Assembly (NCBI RefSeq): GCF_900100205.1
Contig: NZ_FNEQ01000007.1
Coordinates: 124,001-188,000, forward strand
Source of the DNA: Duganella sp. OV510
GTDB taxonomy: Bacteria; Pseudomonadota; Gammaproteobacteria; Burkholderiales; Burkholderiaceae_D
DNA: 64,000 nt
Direction of reading: 5' to 3'
Every line of letters begins with the position of its first letter. Positions within the stretch are counted from its first letter, which is position 1. Positions 20,265-29,335 of this stretch are shown in pieces. The position numbers and the translations under genes were made by a program. The notes beneath the pieces are model-generated. The model was not told the origin of the DNA. It did no database searches and saw only the letters and a program-made list of their open reading frames with translations.

Positions 20265-21761
20265 TCAAGCGCTATTATACAGCGCCCATTCTTTCGAACG
20301 ATCGACGGCGCGCGACCATTTGGCCAGCAATTCGGTGCGACGGTCGGCGGACATCGCCGGTTCAAAGCGGCGTTCGCAAGCCCACTGGGCGGCGATTTCT
20401 TCCTGCGAATCCCAGAAGCCGACCGCCAGGCCAGCCAGGTAGGCGGCGCCGAGGGCGGTGGTTTCGGTCACCTTGGGACGAACCACCGGCACGCCCAGCA
20501 GGTCGGCCTGGAACTGCATCAGCAGGTCGTTGCGGGCGGCGCCGCCATCGGCGCGCACTTCACGCAGCGGTGTCGAAGCATCCTTCTGCATGGCGGCCAT
20601 CAGCTCGGCGCTCTGGTAGGCGATGGCTTCCACCGCAGCGCGGGCGATGTGGGCACGGGTGCTGCCGCGACTCAGGCCAAACAGCGAACCGCGCGCATAC
20701 GCATCCCAGTGCGGCGCGCCGAGGCCGACAAACGCCGGCACCATGAATACGCCATCGCTATCCGGCACGCTGGCCGCCAGCTGCTCCACTTCGGCTGAGG
20801 ACTTGATGATGCCCAGCCCATCGCGCAGCCACTGCACTGTGGCGCCGCCCATGAAGACGCTACCCTCCAGCAGATAATCGGTGACGCCATCCAGCCGCCA
20901 GCCCACTGTCGTCAGCAGGCGGTTGTGCGACGCTACCGGATGCTGCCCCAGGTGCATCAACATGAAACATCCGGTGCCGTAGGTATTCTTGACCATGCCC
21001 GGCTGATGACAAGCCTGGCCGAAGGTCGCCGCCTGCTGGTCGCCGGCAATGCCGGCCACCGGAATCGCCGCGCCAAACAGGCTGTGATGGGTGTTGCCCA
21101 CCTCCTCGCTGGACGAGACGATCTGCGGCAGCACTTCTTCGGGAATGCCGAACAGGTGCAGCAGGTCGTAATCCCAGCGCATCAGGTGGATATTGAACAG
21201 CATGGTGCGCGCCGCGTTGCTGACGTCGGTGACGTGCTGACCGGTCAGCTTGTACACCAGCCAGCTGTCGACCGTGCCGAACGCCAGTCCGCCCTGCTCC
21301 GCCCTGGCGCGCGCGCCAGGCACGTGATCCAGCAGCCATTTCAGCTTGGTGGCGGAGAAATAGGCGTCCAGCTCCAGGCCGGAGATATCGGTAATTTTTT
21401 TGGCCTTGCCGTCGGCGCGCAAGGCGTCGCAGATATCGGCCGTGCGGCGATCCTGCCAGACGATGGCCGGCGCGATCGGCTCGCCGGTCTTGCGGTCCCA
21501 GACCACGGTGGTTTCGCGCTGATTGGTGACGCCGATCGCCAGCACGTCATGTGCATCGACGTGATTGTCGGCCAAGACCTTGCGGGCGACCGCCAGCTGG
21601 CTATGCCAGATATCCATCGGGTCATGCTCGACCCAGCCGGGATGGGGGAAATGCTGAGGGAATTCCTGCGCCGCGCTGCCACAGATCTGGCCCTGGTGGT
21701 CAAACAGGATGGCGCGCGAGCTGGTCGTGCCCTGGTCGAGGGCGAGAATGAATTTTTTCAT
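20265..21761 (-). CDS. glpK: Glycerol kinase GlpK
   Basis: 498 residues, the standard length. It phosphorylates glycerol to sn-glycerol 3-phosphate. FGGY-kinase motifs: the N-terminal ATP loop [10 protein letters not shown] (8-17), the GYWL-equivalent region [28 protein letters not shown], and the adenosine-binding end [21 protein letters not shown]. The start is fixed by alignment of the family N-terminus; it lies only 15 nt past the 3' end of the RNase P RNA, with a poor ribosome-binding site (ACGAG). No glpF, glpD or glpR is visible in the window. Confidence 0.96.
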   Translation of the reverse strand: MKKFILALDQGTTSSRAILFDHQGQICGSAAQEFPQHFPHPGWVEHDPMDIWHSQLAVARKVLADNHVDAHDVLAIGVTNQRETTVVWDRKTGEPIAPAIVWQDRRTADICDALRADGKAKKITDISGLELDAYFSATKLKWLLDHVPGARARAEQGGLAFGTVDSWLVYKLTGQHVTDVSNAARTMLFNIHLMRWDYDLLHLFGIPEEVLPQIVSSSEEVGNTHHSLFGAAIPVAGIAGDQQAATFGQACHQPGMVKNTYGTGCFMLMHLGQHPVASHNRLLTTVGWRLDGVTDYLLEGSVFMGGATVQWLRDGLGIIKSSAEVEQLAASVPDSDGVFMVPAFVGLGAPHWDAYARGSLFGLSRGSTRAHIARAAVEAIAYQSAELMAAMQKDASTPLREVRADGGAARNDLLMQFQADLLGVPVVRPKVTETTALGAAYLAGLAVGFWDSQEEIAAQWACERRFEPAMSADRRTELLAKWSRAVDRSKEWALYNSA

Positions 21762-21776
21762 CTCGTATAATTAGTT

Positions 21777-22115
21777 GAAGCAAGCCGATAGGCCGGATTT
21801 TGTTACGGCGCAGGCGAACCTGCGCTATGACAGCCATTCCTCTAGGCGCTGGATTACTCCAGCGCTCAAGCTTCCTACCCGCACGCTCCGCGAGCAACAT
21901 CATCGCGTGCCTATTTGGAATTGCACCAGGTGGAGGTTACCGCGTTTCACCGTAACTTAATACGCTCGTCTCTGTGGCCCTATTCCTCGCCTTATACCTC
22001 GGCTTGCGCTTCGGCTTTCAGCGGACGGCCGTTAACCGTCACCCCGCTCTATGGAGTCCGGACCTTCCTCCCGTCAGGCCTTACGCACTGACCAGCGGCT
22101 GTCTGGCTTGCTTCG
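21777..22115 (-). ncRNA. rnpB: RNase P RNA, bacterial type A
   Basis: On the minus strand the ends pair as helix P1, GAAGCAAGCC (22114-22105) with GGCTTGCTTC (21786-21777), a perfect 10-bp stem. The conserved 5' P4/J region GAGGAAGGTCCGGACTCC follows, and near the 3' end the matching ACAAAATCCGGCC. Length about 338 nt fits a compact betaproteobacterial RNase P RNA. It is the catalytic subunit of RNase P, which matures tRNA 5' ends with the RnpA protein. Confidence 0.96.
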
Positions 22116-22121
22116 GGCGCT

Positions 22122-22127
22122 ATTGTA
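22122..22127 (-). promoter_or_regulatory. -10 element of the rnpB promoter
   Basis: TACAAT on the minus strand ends 7 nt before the RNase P RNA 5' end, the right spacing for a sigma-70 -10 box. A weak -35 (TTCAGA) lies 18 bp upstream. Confidence 0.7.
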
Positions 22128-22232
22128 CCAGTCCGCACCGGCAAATCTGAAATTTGGTGTCGCCATTCCAAAAGCCGGCCCCGCGCCGTCGCCGTAGAAT
22201 GCTCTGATAATTCACCCACGAGGCCCACAACA

Positions 22233-23930
22233 ATGACGCAACCATCCCGCTCCGGCGGCCAGATCCTGGTCGACGCCCTGAAGATCCACGGCGTGGACAC
22301 CGCTTTCGGCGTACCCGGCGAAAGCTACCTGGACGTGCTCGACGCGCTGCACGATTCCGACATCCGCTTCATCATCAACCGCCAGGAAGGCGGCGCCGCG
22401 TTCATGGCCGACGCCTACGGCAAGATGACCGGCAAGCCGGGCATCTGCTTCGTCACCCGTGGCCCCGGCGCCACCAATGCCTCGATCGGCGTACACACGG
22501 CATTCCAGGACTCGACGCCGATGATTTTGTTCATCGGCCAGGTTGGTAGCGACTTCATCGACCGCGAAGCCTTCCAGGAAATCGACTACCGCCGCATGTA
22601 CGGCCAGATGGCCAAGTGGGTGACGCAGATCGACCGCGCCGACCGCATGCCGGAATACATCGCGCGCGCCTTCCAGATCGCTACCAGCGGCCGGCCCGGC
22701 CCGGTGGTGCTGGCGCTGCCCGAGGACATGCTGACCACCAGGGCTGCCGTCACCGACACCCGCTGCTACCAGCCGGTGCAAGCCTCGCCGTCCGCCGCGC
22801 AGATCGACAGCGTGCGCGCCATGCTGGCATCAGCGAAAAAGCCGCTGCTCCTGCTGGGTGGCGGCGGCTGGAATGCGCAAGCCTGCGCCGACATCCAGCG
22901 CTTCGCCGAAGCCAACCAGTTGCCGGTATCGTGCGCCTTCCGCTTCCAGGACTTGCTGGACAATGAACACCCGCACTACATCGGCGATGTCGGCATCGGC
23001 ATCAATCCGAAGCTGGCGGCGCGCGTGCGCGAGGCGGATGTGATCCTGGCGATCGGCCCGCGCCTCGGCGAGATGACCACCAGCGGCTACTCGATCCTGC
23101 AATCGCCGGTGCCGGCGCAGCGCCTGATCCACGTGCACGCGGATGCCGAGGAACTGGGCAGCGTCTACCAGGCTGAATTGATGATCAATAGCGGCATGCC
23201 GCAAGTGGCGGCGATGCTGGCGGCGATGCAGCCGGTTGATGCCTCCGCATGGAAGCACACCGTGGCCGAAGCGCGTGCGGAGTTGAAAGCGTGGCAGCAG
23301 CAGCCGGCGATTTTTCAGGACGGCAAAGCGCCGCTGGACCTGTGGCAAGTGGTGCAGCAGATCGATCAGCTGGCGCCGCACGACGTCATCATCACCAACG
23401 GTGCCGGCAACTACGCCACCTGGGCGCACCGTTTCCACAGCTACGGCGGCATGCGCACGCAGCTGGCGCCGACCAGCGGCGCGATGGGCTACAGCGTGCC
23501 GGCCGGCGTAGCTGCAAAGATCATTGATCCATCGCGCACGGTGATTACCTTTGCCGGCGACGGCGAGTACATGATGAACGGCCAGGAACTGGCGACAGCG
23601 GTGCAGTACCAGGCTGGCGTCATCATCATCGTGTTCAACAACGCGATGTTCGGCACCATCCGCATGCACCAGGAGCGTGAATATCCGGGCCGCGTGTCCG
23701 GCACCACGCTGCACAATCCGGACTTCGCCGCACTGGCGGTGGCTTACGGCGGCGCCGGCGAGGTGGTCACCGAAACCGCGCAGTTCGCGCCGGCGCTGCA
23801 GCGCGCGCTCAGCTACACGCGTGAGAACAAGCTGCCGGCCGTGATCGAACTGCGCTACGACGGCAACCTGATCACGCCGGGGGCGACGCTGGAAACCATC
23901 CGCAAGAATGCCGAGGCGGCGAAATCATAA
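22233..23930 (+). CDS. Thiamine-pyrophosphate-dependent enzyme, acetolactate-synthase-like
   Basis: 565 residues with the three-domain layout of the ThDP pyruvate-decarboxylase/acetolactate-synthase superfamily. The ThDP-activating glutamate is E52 in NRQEGGAAFMAD; the cofactor motif is GDG at 442-444 through NN at 469-470. The substrate is not evident: the protein stands alone, without an ilvN-type regulatory subunit, so it is unlikely to be the main branched-chain biosynthetic enzyme. A catabolic acetolactate synthase, a benzoylformate-decarboxylase-like or other 2-oxoacid enzyme is possible. Its 3' end overlaps the convergent next gene by 6 bp. Confidence 0.85.
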   Translation: MTQPSRSGGQILVDALKIHGVDTAFGVPGESYLDVLDALHDSDIRFIINRQEGGAAFMADAYGKMTGKPGICFVTRGPGATNASIGVHTAFQDSTPMILFIGQVGSDFIDREAFQEIDYRRMYGQMAKWVTQIDRADRMPEYIARAFQIATSGRPGPVVLALPEDMLTTRAAVTDTRCYQPVQASPSAAQIDSVRAMLASAKKPLLLLGGGGWNAQACADIQRFAEANQLPVSCAFRFQDLLDNEHPHYIGDVGIGINPKLAARVREADVILAIGPRLGEMTTSGYSILQSPVPAQRLIHVHADAEELGSVYQAELMINSGMPQVAAMLAAMQPVDASAWKHTVAEARAELKAWQQQPAIFQDGKAPLDLWQVVQQIDQLAPHDVIITNGAGNYATWAHRFHSYGGMRTQLAPTSGAMGYSVPAGVAAKIIDPSRTVITFAGDGEYMMNGQELATAVQYQAGVIIIVFNNAMFGTIRMHQEREYPGRVSGTTLHNPDFAALAVAYGGAGEVVTETAQFAPALQRALSYTRENKLPAVIELRYDGNLITPGATLETIRKNAEAAKS

Positions 23931-24467
23931 GCCGGCGGTGGTGGTGGAGCCGCTATCCAGTACCGGCTTCTCCTCCTCGATTTCCTTCTTGATCTTCGGC
24001 ACCGGGCAGGCGCGGCAGTTGCCGGCCTTGCGGCCGAAGTCCGTCACCAGCGGCAAGCGCATCGGCAGCGCTTCGTCGCCGCAATAGCCGCCATCGAGCA
24101 CGATGGCCTTGCCGCCGTCCACCACCTTGGCATTGATGGTGCGCTCCGCTTCATCAGGCGGCTGCACCGTGAAATAAAACTGCTGGCCGCGCGGATCGAT
24201 GGTCACGTCGCTGGCTACGGCCGGCCAGCTCAGGCCGCCTGCCGTGTATTCATATAAAACCGTGTCGACTTCGGCAAAGCGCTGCAGCGTGATGCGCTGG
24301 CCGCCGAATTCCCCGCTGTCCGGGTGGATGCATAAATCGGAATACACCAGCATGCCGTAACGCGGCAAGGCGCCGGGCTTCTTGCCGCCGCCCTTGGGCG
24401 CGGCCAGCACAGCGCAGGAAACCAGCAGGATGGCGCCGGCAAAAACGGCACGTCGTGTGATCTTCAT
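23925..24467 (-). CDS. Hypothetical exported protein
   Basis: About 180 residues. I do not recognise the family. The N-terminus MKITRRAVFAGAILLVSCAVLAA is a signal peptide with a twin-arginine-like TRRAVF start. The mature part begins with a Gly/Lys-rich stretch and holds cysteines in DLCIHPD, GGYCGDE and NCRACPVPK, which could form disulfides or bind a metal. It ends in a charged KIKKEIEEEKP tail. I prefer the ATG at 24465-24467; a GTG five codons earlier would abut the porin terminator and has no ribosome-binding site. Confidence 0.65.
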   Translation of the reverse strand: MKITRRAVFAGAILLVSCAVLAAPKGGGKKPGALPRYGMLVYSDLCIHPDSGEFGGQRITLQRFAEVDTVLYEYTAGGLSWPAVASDVTIDPRGQQFYFTVQPPDEAERTINAKVVDGGKAIVLDGGYCGDEALPMRLPLVTDFGRKAGNCRACPVPKIKKEIEEEKPVLDSGSTTTAGL

Positions 24468-24489
24468 CGTTACTGCTTTCACAAAAGAA

Positions 24490-24514
24490 CAACGGCTGCA
24501 CAGGGCAGCCGTTG
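24490..24514 (-). terminator. Rho-independent terminator of the porin gene
   Basis: A perfect 10-bp stem (CAACGGCTGC / GCAGCCGTTG) with a 5-nt loop; on the minus strand it is followed by TTCTTTTG. A separate 14-bp palindrome CCTGACTAGTCAGG (24526-24539) lies between it and the porin stop. Confidence 0.85.
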
Positions 24515-24541
24515 TAGCATCTAAACCTGACTAGTCAGGAA

Positions 24542-25633
24542 TTAGAACGAGTGTTTCAGGCCAACGTTGAAGGCTTTGTCACCCGAACCAGCTTCGGTGT
24601 TGTTACCAACGGTGTAGCCGGCGCCGTTTTTGTTTTTGATCTTAGCGTAAGCAACGTAGGTGCTGGTACGTTTCGACAGAGCGTAGCTGTAACCCAGGGC
24701 CCATTGCGAAGCGTCACGGTTAGCAACTTCTTTGTCGTCTTTGTCGATGTACGAAGCCATCAGGGTGCCCGATGCGCCCAGTGGTGCGGTCAGACCGATC
24801 AGCGCATCGCGGCTGTCTGCCGACTGTGCGAAGGTGTAGCCGAACGCGTTGGTGGTAGCGGTTGCGCTAGCTGCGCCGTTGATTGGTGCCGAACCCTGGC
24901 CCGAATCTTTGCTCCATGCGCCGAACACTTTGACGACTTTGAAGTCGTAGTTGGCAGCTACCAGGGTGTTGTGGCCAACACCAGCGGTTTTGGTGGTCAG
25001 GGTGTCGTTGTTTTTCATGTTGTAAGCAACAGCGACATTCAGAGGACCATTGCCGTATGCCAGCGAGCCGCCAACTTGACGGGTTGCGGTCGAATCACCA
25101 GCAACTTCGCCCAGGCTGTACGAAACCGAACCGGTGAAGCCGGCCAGGTTAGGGGTCTTGTACACAACAGCGTTCGAGTTGCGGGTCATGTACGAAGCAA
25201 CTGGGAACAGGTTTTTAGCGGTACCGGCGTAGCCCATTGCGAATGGATCACCAACGTCGCGCAGGGTTTCGTAGTACGGGGTGTACTGACGGCCCAGGGT
25301 CACGGTGCCGGCGGTTTTCGACGACACGCCAACGTAGGCTTCACGGTTGAACAGGGTGCTGGTGGTGTTGTCCAGGGTGCCGTCGTCAACTTTCACGCCG
25401 GTTTCCAGTTTGAAGATCGCGCTCAGACCGCCACCCAGATCTTCGGTGCCTTTGAAACCGATACGGGAAGCCGAAGCCGCGCCGCTGGTTACTTTGCTGA
25501 CGTTGCCATCTTTGCCGCCGCGTTCCGAGGTGATGCCTGCATCCACGATACCGTAGATGGTGACGTTCGATTGGGCGAATGCTGCGGAGCTGGTTGCTGC
25601 CAGTACGGCGATAGCGATAAGGGATTTTTTCAT
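24542..25633 (-). CDS. General porin (Gram-negative trimeric type)
   Basis: 363 residues. Signal peptide MKKSLIAIAVLAATSSAAFA, then QSNVTIYGIVDAGI, the first strand typical of Burkholderiales porins. The repeated beta-strand pattern ends with NVGLKHSF, whose C-terminal phenylalanine is the BAM recognition residue. It would form a 16-stranded outer-membrane channel for small hydrophilic solutes. AAGGAAA precedes the ATG. It is monocistronic, with a terminator behind and a nearly 1-kb intergenic region in front. Confidence 0.95.
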   Translation of the reverse strand: MKKSLIAIAVLAATSSAAFAQSNVTIYGIVDAGITSERGGKDGNVSKVTSGAASASRIGFKGTEDLGGGLSAIFKLETGVKVDDGTLDNTTSTLFNREAYVGVSSKTAGTVTLGRQYTPYYETLRDVGDPFAMGYAGTAKNLFPVASYMTRNSNAVVYKTPNLAGFTGSVSYSLGEVAGDSTATRQVGGSLAYGNGPLNVAVAYNMKNNDTLTTKTAGVGHNTLVAANYDFKVVKVFGAWSKDSGQGSAPINGAASATATTNAFGYTFAQSADSRDALIGLTAPLGASGTLMASYIDKDDKEVANRDASQWALGYSYALSKRTSTYVAYAKIKNKNGAGYTVGNNTEAGSGDKAFNVGLKHSF

Positions 25634-26601
25634 TACGTGTTTCCTTCAGTTGTGTTGCTGTAAAAATAAGCCAGTAGTACGGCGTGTTCGATGCTGCTCG
25701 GCTTGTGCCGTTGTGCGTGAGGGCAAACTCCCCAGCTGCCACTGTGCAGCCCGCAATGGGACTGCGTTCACTCAATGCGGCCGATGAATCTACGCCGGCT
25801 TGATCGCAGCGCCCTCATGGAGCGCCGGAGGCGGCAATGTACTGATGCCCGGAAATTCTGACAAGTGTAAAACTATTCATACTGAACAGTCTCGCATCTT
25901 GCCGGTTTTTCAAAGCAGCGGCATTTTACCGCATCACAATATTTCCTGCCGATCAAGCGAACTAGCAGTGTTTCCCGCACGATGAACACGGAGATAACCG
26001 CTTCTTCGTTGGACCAAGTAAAAATAGCTACATTGCTATTTCTGACGCCATTTTATACTGAACACGCCGCACACTCGCCTCTACCGAATGGTAATAAGCT
26101 AACAACTCCAGACTTTCTTCGGCGGTTTTATCCAGCGAAATAGCCCCGAAACCAACTTTGCTCCTAGTAGTACAGCTTTATTTGTGTAGTAAATTTTGTC
26201 AAAGCAGCTAGAAGTTGCATTACGTTACCGTTTTGTAAGAAATTGCTACCTGTTGTATGAAGGAGACAAAATAGTGCATTTTCTTGCATTGTTGCACTGC
26301 TTTGGTGCATGAAATTGATTCAACTGTGCGCACGGTGGCGTCGAACTGATAGTGCCCTGCAACAACAGCGGGCAATATTTTTTGATCGAAAAGAAAGAAT
26401 TTTGTCCAAGACAAAAGCTATTTTAAAAAGCGTTTGAAGAAAATAGTTCTACATGCCAACCCTGTGTCTTGGACAAGCTCCTGCCGTGCAAGCGAAGCCG
26501 CGCACAACAGGCCTGATCGCCGATACTTTCAGGTCTAAAACAAATGTAGAATGCAGGGCGCTGTTCGTGCACCCAGACCCCGTGCCACCGCCTATTAGCC
26601 A
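25634..26601. other. Long AT-rich intergenic region between the porin and merR genes
   Basis: 968 bp with no convincing gene, between divergent genes. The porin-proximal 200 bp are GC-typical, while 25,860-26,460 is clearly AT-rich for this genome. Visible structures are an inverted repeat AAATAGC-N6-GCTATTT (26022-26041), TTTTGTC/GACAAAA half-sites (26194-26200, 26265-26271), and two palindromes described separately. A TAGAAT element (26547-26552) lies about 50 bp before the merR start, preceded 19 bp earlier by GATACT. Expected content is the promoters of both genes and possibly a small RNA. Confidence 0.5.
26400..26476. promoter_or_regulatory. Pair of inverted operator-like palindromes upstream of the B12-binding MerR gene
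   Basis: TTTTGTC-CAA-GACAAAA (26400-26416) is a perfect 7+7 palindrome with a 3-bp centre. A second copy, TGTC-TTG-GACA (26465-26475), is the same sequence in opposite orientation: 12 bases (TTGTCCAAGACA at 26402-26413) recur exactly as their complement at 26465-26476. Centre-to-centre spacing is about 62 bp, close to six helical turns. Likely binding sites of the regulator encoded 126 bp downstream, or of another repressor. Confidence 0.55.
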
Positions 26602-27549
26602 ATGACAAACACAGTTCCCTCACAAGCAGTGCCCAGCACCATCAGCGACGTCGAACGCGATACCGGCGTGGCCAAGGAGACGCTGCGCGTCTGGGAGCGC
26701 CGCTACGATTTTCCTCAGCCACTGCGCGATCCCAACGGCGAGCGCGTCTATCCCATCGAACAGGTCCACAAGCTGCGGCTGGTGAAGCGGCTGATTGACC
26801 TCGGCTTCCGTCCCGGCAAGGTGATCCAGTTCAGCGCTGACGAATTGCAGGCGCTGAGCGGCAAGGCGGCCGGCAAGGGCAACAGCCCGTCGGCGCCGGC
26901 GCCAGAACTGCAAACCTATCTCGACCTGTGCAAGAGCCACCAGATGGAAGCGCTGCGCCGCAAGCTGTCGCAGGCGCTGCTGATGATGGGGCTGAAGAGT
27001 TTCGTCATCGAACTGGTGGCGCCGCTGACCACGCTGGTCGGCGAGGCCTGGGCCAGCGGCCAGCTGGCCACGTTTGAAGAACACTTATATACCGAGTCAC
27101 TGACGGTGGTGATGCGCAGTGCCATCTTTGCCATGCCGCAGGCAAATGGCAACCACGTCAGCGCGCCACGCGTCCTGCTGACCACACTGCCGCAGGAACG
27201 TCATGGCCTCGGGCTGCTGATGGCCGAAGCCATGTGCGTGGCCGAAGGCGCGCATTGCATTTCACTGGGCGTGCAGACGCCGCTGCTGGATATCGTCGAG
27301 GCGGCGCGCGCGCAGCGGGTGGACATTATCGCGTTGTCGTTCTCGGTGGCGATGAATCCGCGCCAGGCGCTGGACGGCCTGGCCGAGCTGCACACCCGGC
27401 TGGACGGCTGCGCCGAGCTGTGGGCTGGCGGCAGCAATGCCGCGCTGAAGCGCCGCCGCCCGCCATATGTGCGGACATTCGAACTGGCCGACCTGGCCGG
27501 CGCGATCAGCGAATGGCGCGCGCGCCACGCCGTCGTATCGGCCGGTTAG
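26602..27549 (+). CDS. MerR-family regulator with B12-binding domain, CarH/LitR-like photoreceptor candidate
   Basis: 315 residues. Residues 10-80 form a MerR winged helix (TISDVERDTGVAKETLRVWERRYDFP). A linker leads to a four-helix B12-capping domain (about 102-178) with the CarH signature W150-x9-E160-H161 (W in GEAW, EH in FEEHLYTE). A cobalamin-binding Rossmann domain follows, with E199-x-H201-x-x-G204 (ERHGLG), whose histidine is the expected lower axial ligand, then LSFSVAM and GGSNA. In CarH, adenosylcobalamin holds a DNA-bound tetramer in the dark and light breaks it. That this protein responds to light is inference from retained residues. It precedes ftsY by 90 bp. Confidence 0.88.
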   Translation: MTNTVPSQAVPSTISDVERDTGVAKETLRVWERRYDFPQPLRDPNGERVYPIEQVHKLRLVKRLIDLGFRPGKVIQFSADELQALSGKAAGKGNSPSAPAPELQTYLDLCKSHQMEALRRKLSQALLMMGLKSFVIELVAPLTTLVGEAWASGQLATFEEHLYTESLTVVMRSAIFAMPQANGNHVSAPRVLLTTLPQERHGLGLLMAEAMCVAEGAHCISLGVQTPLLDIVEAARAQRVDIIALSFSVAMNPRQALDGLAELHTRLDGCAELWAGGSNAALKRRRPPYVRTFELADLAGAISEWRARHAVVSAG

Positions 27550-27639
27550 CACTCCGCACTTCACTCCCCGGGGGTGCGGGGGAGCGCTCTGGTAAAATAA
27601 GCAAACTTCGTGCTGGCCAGCACCCCCACATACATATCC

Positions 27640-28677
27640 ATGTTTAGCTTCTTCAAGAAAAAACCTGTCGCTCCCGAAGCGCCTGCGGCGCCTGTCGTCG
27701 CCCCCACTCCCGTCGCCGCTCCCGCGCCTGCCGCCACCGATCTCCCCGACCTGCTGCCGATCGAAGAGCCGGCCGAGAAAAAACAATCGTGGATGGCACG
27801 GCTGAAAGCCGGCCTGTCGAAAACCTCGAACAACCTGTCGGTACTGTTCGTTGGCGCCAAGATCGACGACGATCTGTACGACGAACTGGAAGCCGCGCTG
27901 CTGATGTCCGACGCTGGCGTCGACGCCACCACCTATCTGCTCGACGAACTCAAACGCAAGGTCAAGGAAGACAAGCTGCTGGATGCCGCCGCCGTCAAGG
28001 TCGCGCTGAAACAGCTGCTAACCGATCTGCTGACGCCACTGCAGCAGCCCTTCGAACTGGGCCGTCACACGCCAACCGTGATGATGATCTCCGGCGTCAA
28101 CGGCGCCGGCAAGACCACCACCATCGGCAAGCTGGCCAAGCACATGCAGACGCATGGGCAGTCGGTGCTGCTGGCCGCCGGCGACACCTTCCGCGCCGCC
28201 GCCCGCGAGCAGCTGATGGTCTGGGGCCAGCGCAACAACATCACCGTGATCTCGCAAGCATCCGGCGACCCGGCTGCCGTGTCGTTTGACGCCGTGCAGT
28301 CCGGCAAGGCCAAGGGCGTCGACGTCGTCATGATCGACACCGCCGGCCGTCTGCCGACCCAGCTGCACCTGATGGAAGAACTGAAAAAGGTCCAGCGCGT
28401 CATCGGCAAGGGCATGGAGGGCGCACCGCACGAAACTCTGCTGGTGATCGACGGCAATACCGGGCAAAATGCGCTGGCGCAAGTCAAAGCCTTCGATGAC
28501 GCCCTCAAGCTGACCGGCCTGGTGATTACCAAGCTGGACGGCACCGCCAAGGGCGGCATCCTGGCGGCGATCGCGCGCGTGCGTCCGGTGCCGGTGTACT
28601 TCATCGGCGTCGGCGAAAAGATCGAAGACCTGCAGCCCTTCGTGGCTGCCGAATTTGTAGAAGCACTGCTTGGATAA
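27640..28677 (+). CDS. ftsY: Signal recognition particle receptor FtsY
   Basis: 345 residues. FtsY receives SRP-ribosome complexes at the inner membrane. The N-terminus MFSFFKKKPVAPEAP is an amphipathic membrane-contact segment plus a Pro/Ala-rich linker that is much shorter and less acidic than the E. coli A domain. The NG domain shows GVNGAGKTTTIGKLAK (G1), DTFRAAAREQL, DTAGRLPTQ (G3) and TKLDGTAKGG (G4). I use the ATG at 27640; an upstream in-frame alternative only adds unconserved residues. It heads the ftsY-ftsE-ftsX set. Confidence 0.97.
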   Translation: MFSFFKKKPVAPEAPAAPVVAPTPVAAPAPAATDLPDLLPIEEPAEKKQSWMARLKAGLSKTSNNLSVLFVGAKIDDDLYDELEAALLMSDAGVDATTYLLDELKRKVKEDKLLDAAAVKVALKQLLTDLLTPLQQPFELGRHTPTVMMISGVNGAGKTTTIGKLAKHMQTHGQSVLLAAGDTFRAAAREQLMVWGQRNNITVISQASGDPAAVSFDAVQSGKAKGVDVVMIDTAGRLPTQLHLMEELKKVQRVIGKGMEGAPHETLLVIDGNTGQNALAQVKAFDDALKLTGLVITKLDGTAKGGILAAIARVRPVPVYFIGVGEKIEDLQPFVAAEFVEALLG

Positions 28678-28678
28678 T

Positions 28679-29335
28679 ATGATCGAATTCCGGAACGTCT
28701 CCAAACAATACTCATCCGATGTGACGGCGCTGCGCGACGTCTCCTTCACGATAGAAAAAGGCGAACTGGTTTTCCTCGCCGGCCCTTCCGGCGCCGGCAA
28801 ATCCACCCTGATGAAAATGATCGCGGCCATGGAGCGCCCCAGCACCGGCCAGGTGATCGTCAACGGCCAGGATATTTCCCGCATCAAGCCGGTGGCCGTG
28901 CCTTTCCTGCGCCGCAACCTCGGTTTGATTTTCCAGCAACAGCGGCTGCTGACCGACCGCAGCGTACTGGCCAACGTCATGCTGCCGCTGCTGGTGACCG
29001 GCGCCTCCAAGACGCAGGCCGAACAGCGCGCCCGCGCCGCGCTGGACAAAGTCGGCCTCGGCGACCGCGCCAGCGCCCAGCCCTTGGCCCTGTCCGGCGG
29101 AGAGCAGCAGCGCGTGTCGATCGCGCGCGCCATCGTCAACCGGCCGCAAGTGATCCTGGCCGACGAGCCGACCGCCAACCTGGACCGCGCCAGCGCCAAT
29201 AAAGTATTGGACGCCCTGAAAGCCTTCAACTCGGTCGGCGTCACCTGCCTGATTTCCAGTCACGATGAAGTGATGCTGGACGCCGCCGCGCGCGTCATCC
29301 ATCTCAACCATGGCCAGCTGGAGGTGGCAGCATGA
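28679..29335 (+). CDS. ftsE: Cell division ABC transporter ATPase FtsE
   Basis: 218 residues. With FtsX it regulates periplasmic amidases during septation. Walker A GPSGAGKST near residue 36, Q-loop GLIFQQQRLL, signature LSGGEQQRVSIARA, Walker B VILADEPTANLD and the switch histidine in ISSHDEV are all present. The ATG (28679) comes 1 nt after the ftsY stop; the earlier TTG inside ftsY is not needed. It overlaps ftsX by 4 bp. Confidence 0.97.
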   Translation: MIEFRNVSKQYSSDVTALRDVSFTIEKGELVFLAGPSGAGKSTLMKMIAAMERPSTGQVIVNGQDISRIKPVAVPFLRRNLGLIFQQQRLLTDRSVLANVMLPLLVTGASKTQAEQRARAALDKVGLGDRASAQPLALSGGEQQRVSIARAIVNRPQVILADEPTANLDRASANKVLDALKAFNSVGVTCLISSHDEVMLDAAARVIHLNHGQLEVAA

